Origin: Syntrophomonadaceae bacterium
GTDB taxonomy: Bacteria > Bacillota > Syntrophomonadia > Syntrophomonadales > Syntrophomonadaceae
DNA length: 11,891 bases
Direction: 5' to 3'
NCBI GenBank assembly: GCA_012840625.1
Contig: DUSB01000118.1
Span: forward strand, 1-11,891
The notes under the pieces were generated by a model, which was given only the letters and a program-made list of their open reading frames with translations, searched no databases and was not told where the DNA came from. Position numbers and translations under genes: made by a program. Of this stretch, positions 1 through 6,662 are shown one piece after another; the first letter of the stretch is position 1, and each line of letters begins with the position of its first letter.

Positions 1-38
1 ATATAGACATTTTCAATACTGTGTTAATATTTAACTAG

Positions 39-104
39 CCTTTTAGAAGTGCCTACAGGAATCGAAACTTGTTTTTGATTATTGTATTTTTAGTCTACCT
101 AAGG
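39..104 (+). repeat. possible degenerate CRISPR repeat remnants
   Basis: Two short stretches resemble the two halves of the common 30-nt clostridial type I-B repeat. Positions 57-68 read AGGAATCGAAAC, against the usual repeat end AGGAATTGAAAC (one mismatch), and 41-46 supply a TTTTAG at the right distance to fill a 30-nt unit from 39 to 68. Positions 87-101 read TTTTTAGTCTACCTA, against the usual repeat beginning TTTTTAGCCTACCTA (one mismatch), followed by AGG at 102-104 but no GAAAC end. The consensus is recalled from memory. The pieces lie just downstream of the cas6 stop codon, which is what makes them credible. They could be the decayed trailer end of an array that continues left of the window, or chance. 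Confidence 0.4.
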
Positions 105-131
105 TTACTCTCTAAGAGGCTCATATTTTTA

Positions 132-869
132 TCAGATTAACTCCCAGCACCCAAATCCCTGACTGTTCTTTGATCCCAGCCCACAGTCATAGGCGACTTT
201 CATTAGATCAGGATCTCCAACTAACCAATAAAAGCCGGAATAACCTTTGATATAGAATCCTTTGTAATTAATGATGCTCATCATTCTGTCTTTTTGGGTT
301 CCACCTGGTATTACGAATAGTTTGCCTTTCGGCTCCTGGTCATAGATGATCTGATATTTCTTGCTTAGATTCATATTGATAAGCTGATCAAATTCATCAT
401 CCCAGGGTGAAAAGTAGTTGGTCGTCTTTTTGCCGTTATCAAATGTTGTGGTATGGGCTACTATTGGCGATAGCATTTTAATTTGAATTTTTTCTCCAAA
501 ATTGAGTTCCCGGTGTACATTAATGCCTGAAATAGTAACAACGTTTCTACCTAAATATATGCGTTCGCTTTTGATCAGAGTTTCGGCTAGGTCAGTAATT
601 AACGGCTCCAATGGTGAGGATATTACCAGTGTAACTGGAGGGGAAAAACTTATTTTCCCCTCCTCTTTATGGAGCCTAAACTTTCCCCGCAGACGAGAAA
701 AGGTAAACAACTTAAATTGCTTATCCTCATGGTAATATCCGGTAGTGTGCAGGAAGCTTCGGTAATCCTTATCAGATATGTTATTGTAAATAAATGCCTG
801 TACAATATGGTTGTAATGAATAGGCAGCATAACCTCCTGATCGCTATTAAAGGAAATGGTAATTCTCAT
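132..869 (-). CDS. cas6: CRISPR-associated endoribonuclease Cas6
   Basis: Cas6 cuts the CRISPR precursor transcript within each repeat to release guide RNAs for type I (and some type III) effector complexes. The 245-residue protein has the usual Cas6 length and starts with the MRITISF-type first beta strand of a RAMP ferredoxin-like fold. It has FSRLRGKF near residue 60 and ends with the family's glycine-rich motif, GLGSKNSQGFGCWEL, at about residues 230-244. The likely catalytic histidine of this family lies in the first 50 residues (candidates H18, H20, H41); I cannot choose between them. The start at 869 is the only reasonable ATG, with a weak GAGTG as ribosome binding site. The gene points toward the left edge, and no other cas gene follows within the 131 bases seen. 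Its base composition is more AT-rich than the genes to its right. Confidence 0.85.
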   Translation of the reverse strand: MRITISFNSDQEVMLPIHYNHIVQAFIYNNISDKDYRSFLHTTGYYHEDKQFKLFTFSRLRGKFRLHKEEGKISFSPPVTLVISSPLEPLITDLAETLIKSERIYLGRNVVTISGINVHRELNFGEKIQIKMLSPIVAHTTTFDNGKKTTNYFSPWDDEFDQLINMNLSKKYQIIYDQEPKGKLFVIPGGTQKDRMMSIINYKGFYIKGYSGFYWLVGDPDLMKVAYDCGLGSKNSQGFGCWELI

Positions 870-952
870 TTTTTATCACTCGCATTTTTATACTTAATAT
901 AATGATTCCATATTAGCATTTATTTCCCTTTTTTATATAATATCCTCTTATA

Positions 953-970
953 GTGACAGCTACTTGTCAC
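953..970. promoter_or_regulatory. 18-bp inverted repeat upstream of cas6
   Basis: GTGACA at 953-958 and TGTCAC at 965-970 form a perfect inverted repeat with a 6-bp spacer (GCTACT), about 85-100 bp upstream of the cas6 start. An AT-rich stretch that could hold a -10 element (931-943) lies between it and the gene. It could be an operator or a hairpin. I cannot assign a regulator, and no convincing -35/-10 pair was found. Confidence 0.35.
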
Positions 971-1004
971 CCTTTGGAGATTTTTTTGCAAAAATTTTAA
1001 AAAT

Positions 1005-1040
1005 AAAACTCCCCACTGGTTTTCTCCGGTAGGGAGTTTT
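1005..1040 (-). terminator. rho-independent terminator, likely bidirectional
   Basis: Arms AAAACTCCC (1005-1013) and GGGAGTTTT (1032-1040) pair perfectly, with an inner stem ACTGG/CCGGT (1015-1019/1026-1030, one G-U pair). On the minus strand the hairpin is followed by a T-rich run (TTTTATTTTT), so it ends transcription of the amidohydrolase gene that stops at 1080. The A/T-symmetric base could also work on the plus strand. Confidence 0.85.
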
Positions 1041-1079
1041 GTACGTTTATTGAGCAGTTCAGATTTGCAGGCCTTGTGG

Positions 1080-2642
1080 TCAAATCTTCTCCCTGCAGAC
1101 CAGGGAGCGCATTAGTAATCGCAATGTTGATTGGTTCATGCCTTCATTTTTCTTGCCGCGCAGGTAGGTGGCGTCAACGCTTAAGTCTTTTAGTTTTTCA
1201 GTGGGGGTTTCCAGGGGATTCTTATCCAGGATGGCAAAATTGGCCCATTTACCAGGACTCAGTGTGCCTAGGTCTTTTTCATCAAAGGTAAATTCAGCCG
1301 GCCAGATGGTATGCATTTTCAGGGCTTCCTGAATGGTAAGACGCTGGGATGGATTGGGATGGTTGCAGGTATTGTGTATAGAAAGTATCGGGTCGGGAAC
1401 GGTGCAGGGAGCATCGGAACCAGCTGCCAGTTTAATGCCAGCTTCACGCATGTCCTTGAAAGAGAGCATTTTATCAGCTCGCTTCCCCAGTATTTTTTCC
1501 AGGTATTCCATGGGTTCTTCTCGCCAGTTTAAAAAATTGGGCTGGACTGCCATATGGAGATTGAGCCGGGCGGCTCGCTCGATCTGTTCTGGACTGGCTA
1601 GGTCAGCATGAATAATGATATGACGGTGATCGTCGCGGGGATGGCGCTGAAGAGCATATTCATAAGCAGTCAAAGCCTGTTCAAAGGCGGCATCACCTAT
1701 GGCATGCATAGCTACCTGCAGACCGGCTTGATTGGCTTCCATAACGAAATCATTGACCTCTGCCTGCGAGTACATCAGCACTCCTTGGTTGGATGCATCA
1801 TGGCTGTAAGGCTCGGTGAGAGCGGCATCTTCTGAACCGAAGCAGCCGTCCAGGGCGCAGGCAAAGCAGCCGCCAATACGTGGAAGTTTGCGCTTGATAG
1901 CCTTCCGGGGCTCCATGGTCTGGAAGTAGAGCCGAAAATCCTGGGGCAAGGCCCGGCCGATTTTCATCATCATATCGAAATCTGTATCACGGGGGAAGCC
2001 GTTTCCCTCTACACTGTGAATAAGTCCTATCCCTCTCTGCGCCATAAAATCAGAGGCTTTGATCATGTTGGCCAGCAGCTTGAGGGGCTTCATCATTTTG
2101 CTTACGTGTTGTACAGCTAAATAATGTGAGTTGACATAAAGCCAGCCGCTTTCTTCATTAAAATCAGGATCGCGTAAGATTTCTTCGGGGAATAGTTCGA
2201 TCAAAGCAGAGTTGGCCACCGCTGCATGGCCATCGTATTTTTCAATCAGTAAGGGATGTGAGGTCATCTTGTCGAGGTCGGCACGTTCTACCAGACGTCC
2301 TTCGGCTACTGTATGAGCCGAAACACCAAAACCGAAGAAAAATTTTTCTTGGGGATGCTGTTCTTCGTATTGTTTAATAATGGCACCCATTTCTTCAAAG
2401 TTTTCCGCCCTGCGCAGGTCAAGTCCGAAATGAAACAGGGCAAAGGAGCCAAAGTGAATATGGGTGTCGCCAAAAGCGGGCAGTACACATTTGCCGCCTA
2501 GGTCTAATATTTCTGCGTCCCTGTATTTATCTGGTATGTTATCTCCGGTATAAAGAATTCGTCCCTTATCCTCAACCAGTACTTTGAAGATACTATCGTT
2601 TTCATCGCAGGAAATAAAGGTGGCATTAGTATAAACCTTCAT
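1080..2642 (-). CDS. Amidohydro_3 family metal-dependent hydrolase, copy 1 (YtcJ-like)
   Basis: This 520-residue protein belongs to the amidohydrolase superfamily (TIM-barrel metal-dependent hydrolases), Amidohydro_3/YtcJ group. Members hydrolyse amide, imide or formamide bonds, but the substrate cannot be read from sequence. The N-terminal beta-sandwich strand (MKVYTNATF) is followed by the metal-binding HxH of DTHIHF (H61, H63). Further likely ligands are H313 in AMHAIGDAA, H345 in IIIHADLA, and the catalytic D410 in AAGSDAPC. No signal peptide is seen, so it is probably cytoplasmic. The ATG at 2642 has a strong GGGAGG 8-9 bases upstream. A terminator follows at 1005-1040. The loop that usually carries a lysine (GGxKxFxDG) reads GGCFACALDG instead (C259, C262). 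The gene at 6663-8225 is a close paralogue. The family call is sure; the specific function is unknown. Confidence 0.88.
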   Translation of the reverse strand: MKVYTNATFISCDENDSIFKVLVEDKGRILYTGDNIPDKYRDAEILDLGGKCVLPAFGDTHIHFGSFALFHFGLDLRRAENFEEMGAIIKQYEEQHPQEKFFFGFGVSAHTVAEGRLVERADLDKMTSHPLLIEKYDGHAAVANSALIELFPEEILRDPDFNEESGWLYVNSHYLAVQHVSKMMKPLKLLANMIKASDFMAQRGIGLIHSVEGNGFPRDTDFDMMMKIGRALPQDFRLYFQTMEPRKAIKRKLPRIGGCFACALDGCFGSEDAALTEPYSHDASNQGVLMYSQAEVNDFVMEANQAGLQVAMHAIGDAAFEQALTAYEYALQRHPRDDHRHIIIHADLASPEQIERAARLNLHMAVQPNFLNWREEPMEYLEKILGKRADKMLSFKDMREAGIKLAAGSDAPCTVPDPILSIHNTCNHPNPSQRLTIQEALKMHTIWPAEFTFDEKDLGTLSPGKWANFAILDKNPLETPTEKLKDLSVDATYLRGKKNEGMNQSTLRLLMRSLVCREKI

Positions 2643-2671
2643 TCATAAATCCCTCCCGATATGTTTCCTAA

Positions 2672-2693
2672 CAGGTATAAAATCACATACCTG
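2672..2693. promoter_or_regulatory. 22-bp inverted repeat in the leader of amidohydrolase copy 1
   Basis: CAGGTAT (2672-2678) and ATACCTG (2687-2693) are perfect inverted arms with an 8-bp AT-rich spacer, lying 30-51 bp upstream of the ATG at 2642. On the minus strand a TATTAT-like -10 candidate (2701-2706) lies just upstream of it, but I found no good -35. It may be an operator or a leader hairpin. Confidence 0.35.
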
Positions 2694-2806
2694 CATTTTA
2701 TAATATGGAGTAATCTGCTATTAAAGGACTATGTTCGACAGCATAAATTTATATCCTTTATGTCGGCAGATTTCTGGATGGATATTTTCCAGAAACAAGT
2801 ATGGTG

Positions 2807-4525
2807 CTAGCGTGGTATAAAATGCAAAGGCTGTCCCCGGGCGGCCAATGCTGCTTCATGGATGATTTCTGCGGTGGTGGGATGAGCGTGAATGGTATCA
2901 ATAATATCCTGGGTGTTTAATTGTTTGTTGACCGCCAGGGTTAATTCGGCAATTAAATCGCTGGCATGTGATCCAATAATGGCGGCTCCCAGGATACGCC
3001 CTGATCTTTTTTCACTGATGATTTTGATAAAACCCTGACTTTCTCCCTGACAGAGGGCTTTTCCATTGGCTTCGATGGGAAAGGTTCCTACTGCGATCTC
3101 ATAGCCCTGTTCCACAGCCATGGCCTCACTAAGTCCTACAATCCCAATCTCGGGATCGGTAAAGATGGTGCTGGGAATGGCATGATAGTTCATGCTGCGC
3201 TCCTGCCCCATAATGTTCTCTACCGCTACGATACCCTGGGCGGAGGCTACATGCGCCAGCAAGACCTGGTTGGTAACATCGCCAATGGCATAGATGTTAG
3301 GTATAGAGGTCTGCATACGCTCATTAACCTGAATGCCGCGCCGATCTTCATTTAGCTGGACTCCTATTTCCTCCAGACCAAGGCCTTCGGTTACTGGTTG
3401 GCGGCCAACCGCCATTAGAACTCTGTCGGCTGCCAGAAATTTGCTCTCCTCCGCCTGATTAAATACGACAATACATTCCTGCCCTTCAGTAGATAAAATG
3501 GCATCTACGCGGGCTTCGGAATAGATTTTTATCCCTTTTTGCTCGGCGATACGGTGAATTTCACGGCAGATGTCCTGATCACAATTCATCAAAATCTCCT
3601 CCGCATATTCGACTACACTGACCTCTACGCCAAAGCCGGCATAGATAAAAGCAAATTCCATACCGATAACCCCGCCCCCTACGATCACCATTTTTCTCGG
3701 CAGGCTGGTCATCTGCAGCGCCATATCACTGTTAATGACCTGCTTTAATTGAATGCCGGGGATGCGGGGGTCGACAATCCGAGAACCGGTAGCAATAATC
3801 AGGTGGTCGGCTTTGATGCTTCTCTCTTGCTGTTGCCCCTGTACCTGTACGGTCCTGGCATCAAGCAGCCGGGCGCTTCCTTTGAGCACCTGGATCTTGT
3901 TGGCATGAAGAAGAATTTCGATTCCCTGGCGCAGCTGTTTTACGACAGCGTCTTTACGTGCCATGACAGCAGGCATGCTGAAATTAATTTTTTCAGCTGA
4001 GCAGCCATAGTCAGCGGCTGATTGTAAGGTCTTATAAACTTCGGCTGAGCGCACCAGACATTTGGTAGGAATACAGCCCCAGTTAAGACAGGTTCCTCCT
4101 AGCTCATCTTTTTCAATCAGTATAACCCGACTGCCCATTTGGGCTGCTCTGATAGCGGCTACATATCCTCCCGGTCCAGCGCCTATGATGCATAAATCTG
4201 TTTGCAGGGTAGTTTTTTCTTTTTCTGTTTTTAACATGCTGCCAAAGTAATTAAAGCCAGTCTGACTGGTGGTCTGGACTTCCATCTTCTCGCCCTGCAC
4301 CGTCAGCAGCAGCTGGCCTTTTTTAATGATTTGTCCTGTATCAACATACAGTTCTTCTACTATACCTGCAGCCGGCGAACTCAGGGTCATTCTCTGTTTG
4401 TTGGCTTCCATGTCTACCAAACTTTCGCCTGCCTGTATTTCTTCTCCTACCTGTGGATAAATTCTGGTTATTTTGGCTTCCTGGGCCTCACCCGGCAGTT
4501 GATCGGCGGTTATTTTTATAAGCAT
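2807..4525 (-). CDS. lpdA: dihydrolipoamide dehydrogenase with N-terminal lipoyl domain
   Basis: This flavoprotein oxidises dihydrolipoyl groups with NAD+ (or works in reverse) as the E3 component of 2-oxo acid dehydrogenases or glycine cleavage. Residues 1-78 form a biotinyl/lipoyl domain with a MEANK turn, where K43 is the likely lipoylated lysine. After a linker come the FAD-binding GAGPGG (115-120), the redox disulfide GGTCLNWGC (C146, C151), an NAD-binding GGGVIG, the second FAD motif YAIGD, and the C-terminal dyad HPTTAE (H548, E553). I chose the ATG at 4525 (572 residues) because GGAGGG lies 5 bases upstream. An open frame reaches 4603, but those 26 residues do not fit the family and would overlap the gene upstream. 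No E1 or E2 gene is nearby; the upstream gene encodes an AhpD-like protein, suggesting a thiol-relay role (inference). Confidence 0.93.
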   Translation of the reverse strand: MLIKITADQLPGEAQEAKITRIYPQVGEEIQAGESLVDMEANKQRMTLSSPAAGIVEELYVDTGQIIKKGQLLLTVQGEKMEVQTTSQTGFNYFGSMLKTEKEKTTLQTDLCIIGAGPGGYVAAIRAAQMGSRVILIEKDELGGTCLNWGCIPTKCLVRSAEVYKTLQSAADYGCSAEKINFSMPAVMARKDAVVKQLRQGIEILLHANKIQVLKGSARLLDARTVQVQGQQQERSIKADHLIIATGSRIVDPRIPGIQLKQVINSDMALQMTSLPRKMVIVGGGVIGMEFAFIYAGFGVEVSVVEYAEEILMNCDQDICREIHRIAEQKGIKIYSEARVDAILSTEGQECIVVFNQAEESKFLAADRVLMAVGRQPVTEGLGLEEIGVQLNEDRRGIQVNERMQTSIPNIYAIGDVTNQVLLAHVASAQGIVAVENIMGQERSMNYHAIPSTIFTDPEIGIVGLSEAMAVEQGYEIAVGTFPIEANGKALCQGESQGFIKIISEKRSGRILGAAIIGSHASDLIAELTLAVNKQLNTQDIIDTIHAHPTTAEIIHEAALAARGQPLHFIPR

Positions 4526-4540
4526 AGCTACCCTCCAGAC

Positions 4541-4569
4541 AGAATAGCAGCTGCTAAAGCTGCTATTCT
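4541..4569. promoter_or_regulatory. intercistronic hairpin at the lpd ribosome binding site
   Basis: AGAATAGCAGC (4541-4551) and GCTGCTATTCT (4559-4569) form a perfect 11-bp stem with a 7-nt loop in the 55-bp gap between the AhpD-like gene and lpd. On the minus strand it is followed by GTCTGGAGGG, not a U-run, so it is not a standard terminator. It ends 3 bases before the GGAGGG of lpd. It may stabilise or process the mRNA, or modulate lpd translation. Confidence 0.6.
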
Positions 4570-4580
4570 TGACTGTACTT

Positions 4581-4940
4581 TTATTGGTTAAAGTCGGGGG
4601 CAAATTCGTTTAGACTGTCCAGCAGCAGGGTAACGGTATAGGCCATAGATGGTCCGCCACCGAAGGCTACTGCCACCATGGCTGCCTCTATGATTTCCTG
4701 GCGGTTGGCTCCCGCCTCCAGGGCTTTGTATATATGGAATACAATACAATATTCACACCTATTGTAGGTAGCAATAGCGACACTGATTAATTCTTTAGTT
4801 TTAGTGTCCATCGCCCCCGGCTGGTAGCAGGATCCTAACAGGTTCATAAAAGCATTAACCTGTATGCCATGAGTTCCACTGAGTGTTTCCAGCCCAGTTG
4901 TAAAAGCATTGAGCATTTCGCGGGGATTTGTTTTGTTCAT
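4581..4940 (-). CDS. AhpD-like / carboxymuconolactone decarboxylase family protein
   Basis: This 119-residue all-helical protein belongs to the CMD/AhpD family. The sequence from residue 50, KELISVAIATYNRCEYCIVFH, has E50, C62, C65 and H69, exactly the E-x11-C-x2-C-x3-H arrangement of the catalytic network of AhpD, a lipoamide-dependent disulfide reductase that regenerates peroxiredoxin AhpC. The CxxC distinguishes it from true carboxymuconolactone decarboxylases, which lack it. I chose the ATG at 4940, which has AAGGGAG upstream; a longer frame to 5048 runs through a palindromic promoter region and has no family resemblance. The gene lies 55 bp upstream of a lipoyl-domain dihydrolipoamide dehydrogenase, probably in the same operon, which fits an electron path NADH to LPD to lipoyl to this protein. 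The final acceptor is not in the window. A generic CMD-family thiol oxidoreductase is the safe call. Confidence 0.85.
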   Translation of the reverse strand: MNKTNPREMLNAFTTGLETLSGTHGIQVNAFMNLLGSCYQPGAMDTKTKELISVAIATYNRCEYCIVFHIYKALEAGANRQEIIEAAMVAVAFGGGPSMAYTVTLLLDSLNEFAPDFNQ

Positions 4941-4994
4941 AAATTTTTTCTCCCTTTTTATTAAAGTTTGCCAGTATTTTTCCAGTGGCTTAAG

Positions 4995-5036
4995 AATAGT
5001 ATTCCTAATACTATTGGGCTCTATTCTTCCCCGCAA
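4995..5036 (-). promoter_or_regulatory. candidate promoter and 21-bp palindromic operator of the ahpD-like/lpd operon
   Basis: AATAGTATT (4995-5003) and AATACTATT (5007-5015) form a perfect 9-bp inverted repeat with a CCT spacer. On the minus strand TTGCGG (-35, 5036-5031), a 17-bp spacer and TAGTAT (-10, 5013-5008) place the palindrome over the -10 element, as expected for a repressor site. The promoter match is moderate (3/6 and 4/6). It does not match the PerR box, and the regulator is unknown. Confidence 0.5.
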
Positions 5037-5047
5037 CAGGGCAAGCA

Positions 5048-5078
5048 AAAAAGGATTGGTTATTTACCAATCCTTTTT
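5048..5078 (-). terminator. rho-independent terminator of the NagZ-like gene
   Basis: AAAAAGGATTGGT (5048-5060) and ACCAATCCTTTTT (5066-5078) are a perfect 13-bp inverted repeat with a 5-nt loop. On the minus strand it ends in a T6 run, 30 bp after the stop codon of the glycoside hydrolase gene. Confidence 0.92.
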
Positions 5079-5107
5079 CCTGTCTGATCCATTATCAGCG
5101 GTAATAT

Positions 5108-6496
5108 TCAGTTATCGCTATCTTTTTTCCTGTTGAGTTCGGTCATAATTTGCCGTGCATCTTCCTGATGACGCTGGTTCTTGATTACCGCTGCAGCTTT
5201 TTCCGGTACTGCCTGCTGGGATCCCAGCTGCCACTTCATTTTTATCGTTATGATCCTGTTTAAGGTTTCATTCAGCTGCTGTTCGTTTATTTCTCCACTT
5301 TTTATCGCCTCTACCAGGGCGTTATAAGCTTCCGCTTGTTTTTCCGGGCTATGACAAACCAGCACGATATCAGCCCCGGCTTTAACGGCATCAACTGCCA
5401 GCCTGCCGGTACTGTTATGGGATAGCGCCGCACCCATTTCCAAATCATCGCATAAAATCAGTCCATCATAAGCCATGTTTTCCCTCAATAAATCCTTCAC
5501 GATGATGGGAGAAAAACAGGCCGGGGCCTCCGGATCCAATGAGGGGTAGAGGGCATTGCTTACCAGTATCATTTCAACCCCGGCGGCAATCAGATGACGA
5601 AAGGGGCGCAGATCACTCTCTTCCAGTTCATTAAGGTTTTTTTCTATTTCCACCGTCCCCTCATGGGGATCATCCACGGCAAAACCAATTCCGGGGAAAT
5701 GCTTGGCACACGGGATCACCCCACCCTGCCGATAGCCATTTACGGCCGCCTGACCCAGAGAACAGACCTGCCAGGCTGCATCACCATATGAACGCTCATA
5801 TACAATGCTATCTTCCCCGGCAATATCAAGTACTGGAGCCAAGTTTACATTAAAGCCCAGGGCTTTTAGTTCTCTGGCGGTATCGCGGGCTGCAATCCAG
5901 GTATAATAGGGGGAGTTTAGCCTGCCCAGGTCTCTGGGACCCGGGAAGCAGGTAATCGTGCTTCCCAGCCGATCAACAGGTTCCCCCTCCTGGTCAACAG
6001 CAATGAACAGAGGAAGGCTGCCATAAAGGTAGGCTCTCCGCTGTAAGGCCTGATTCATACGGATAACTTGACCAGCATCCCTTACATTGCGTTCAAAAAT
6101 AATGACCCCGCCGATCTGTCTCCTGCTAATCATTTGGCTGATAAAATGCTCATCCTCTTCACTAAAACCAAACATGAGCAGCTGCCCTGCCTTTTCCTCC
6201 GGAGTCATGGCTTGAAGGATGGTCTTGATCCGAGTTTGTTTCTCGGTGGAGCTGCTGTCGGGTTCTATGCCTTCTAGCAGTCGAGCCGGCGAACGGTCTG
6301 TCCGGCTGCTGATTATGTGCGGTCCGATTTGCAATGCTGCTGCAATCAAAAACATCACCAGCAGGGTGATGCCGATTTTTGTCCATAGACTCCTTTGTTT
6401 TGGTGATGCTTGCTTCATTCTGGTTCCACTGCTTCCTTTACTGGTGATGAGGCGGGATATTTTACTGCTTAACCTTCCACTTCTGCCATTTCTCAT
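5108..6496 (-). CDS. membrane-anchored family 3 glycoside hydrolase (NagZ-like beta-N-acetylhexosaminidase)
   Basis: GH3 enzymes of this type remove beta-N-acetylglucosamine, typically from muropeptides, in cell-wall turnover. A basic N-terminus is followed by one hydrophobic segment at about residues 38-58 with no lipobox cysteine, so it is probably a signal anchor with the enzyme outside the membrane. The catalytic domain has the expected landmarks: AVDQEG (D168), ERSYG (R235), KHFPG (K265, H266), the general-acid histidine of DDPHEG (H278) and the nucleophile in LCDDLEMGA (D350). Two departures from the usual family pattern are visible: GEPVDR where GGRVxR is normal, and PGIG where PGHG is normal. 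The B. subtilis-type C-terminal domain is absent (462 residues). The start at 6496 has a weak binding site (AAAGAGA); M27 at 6418 is the alternative and keeps the anchor. It stands alone with its own terminator. Confidence 0.88.
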   Translation of the reverse strand: MRNGRSGRLSSKISRLITSKGSSGTRMKQASPKQRSLWTKIGITLLVMFLIAAALQIGPHIISSRTDRSPARLLEGIEPDSSSTEKQTRIKTILQAMTPEEKAGQLLMFGFSEEDEHFISQMISRRQIGGVIIFERNVRDAGQVIRMNQALQRRAYLYGSLPLFIAVDQEGEPVDRLGSTITCFPGPRDLGRLNSPYYTWIAARDTARELKALGFNVNLAPVLDIAGEDSIVYERSYGDAAWQVCSLGQAAVNGYRQGGVIPCAKHFPGIGFAVDDPHEGTVEIEKNLNELEESDLRPFRHLIAAGVEMILVSNALYPSLDPEAPACFSPIIVKDLLRENMAYDGLILCDDLEMGAALSHNSTGRLAVDAVKAGADIVLVCHSPEKQAEAYNALVEAIKSGEINEQQLNETLNRIITIKMKWQLGSQQAVPEKAAAVIKNQRHQEDARQIMTELNRKKDSDN

Positions 6497-6598
6497 ACAA
6501 GTTCTCTTTCATTGTATACTGGGAAAGTCAATCCATCTTTGCAAAGCTGGAAGCAAAGAGCCACACCAGCCTGATGGTCAGGACTGCCATAAGAAAGC

Positions 6599-6641
6599 AA
6601 AAAAATAGGAGAGCAGTGCTGCCCGCCATCTGCTTCCTATT
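6599..6641 (-). terminator. rho-independent terminator of amidohydrolase copy 2
   Basis: AATAGG (6604-6609) and GCAG (6613-6616) pair with CCTATT (6636-6641) and CTGC (6630-6633), with a small internal loop. On the minus strand the stem ends in a T7 run, about 22 bp after the stop codon at 6663. Confidence 0.85.
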
Positions 6642-6662
6642 ATACCTTTTATCCCTTCTTAA

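Noticed and set aside
1076..1835. Plus-strand open frames opposite the first amidohydrolase
   Set aside because: They are antisense shadows of a well-supported gene, with no ribosome binding sites or recognisable protein sequence.
2771..2795. Hairpin TTTCTGG/CCAGAAA downstream of lpd as a terminator
   Set aside because: The stem is only 7 bp, AT-rich, with an 11-nt loop and no U-run on the minus strand; kept neither as terminator nor as regulatory site.
4526..4603. N-terminal 26-residue extension of the dihydrolipoamide dehydrogenase
   Set aside because: It overlaps the upstream gene, runs through a perfect hairpin, lacks a ribosome binding site and does not resemble the family; ATG 4525 has GGAGGG.
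4941..5048. 36-residue extension of the AhpD-like protein
   Set aside because: It crosses the palindrome and probable promoter and begins inside the terminator of the next gene; ATG 4940 has AAGGGAG and fits the family length.
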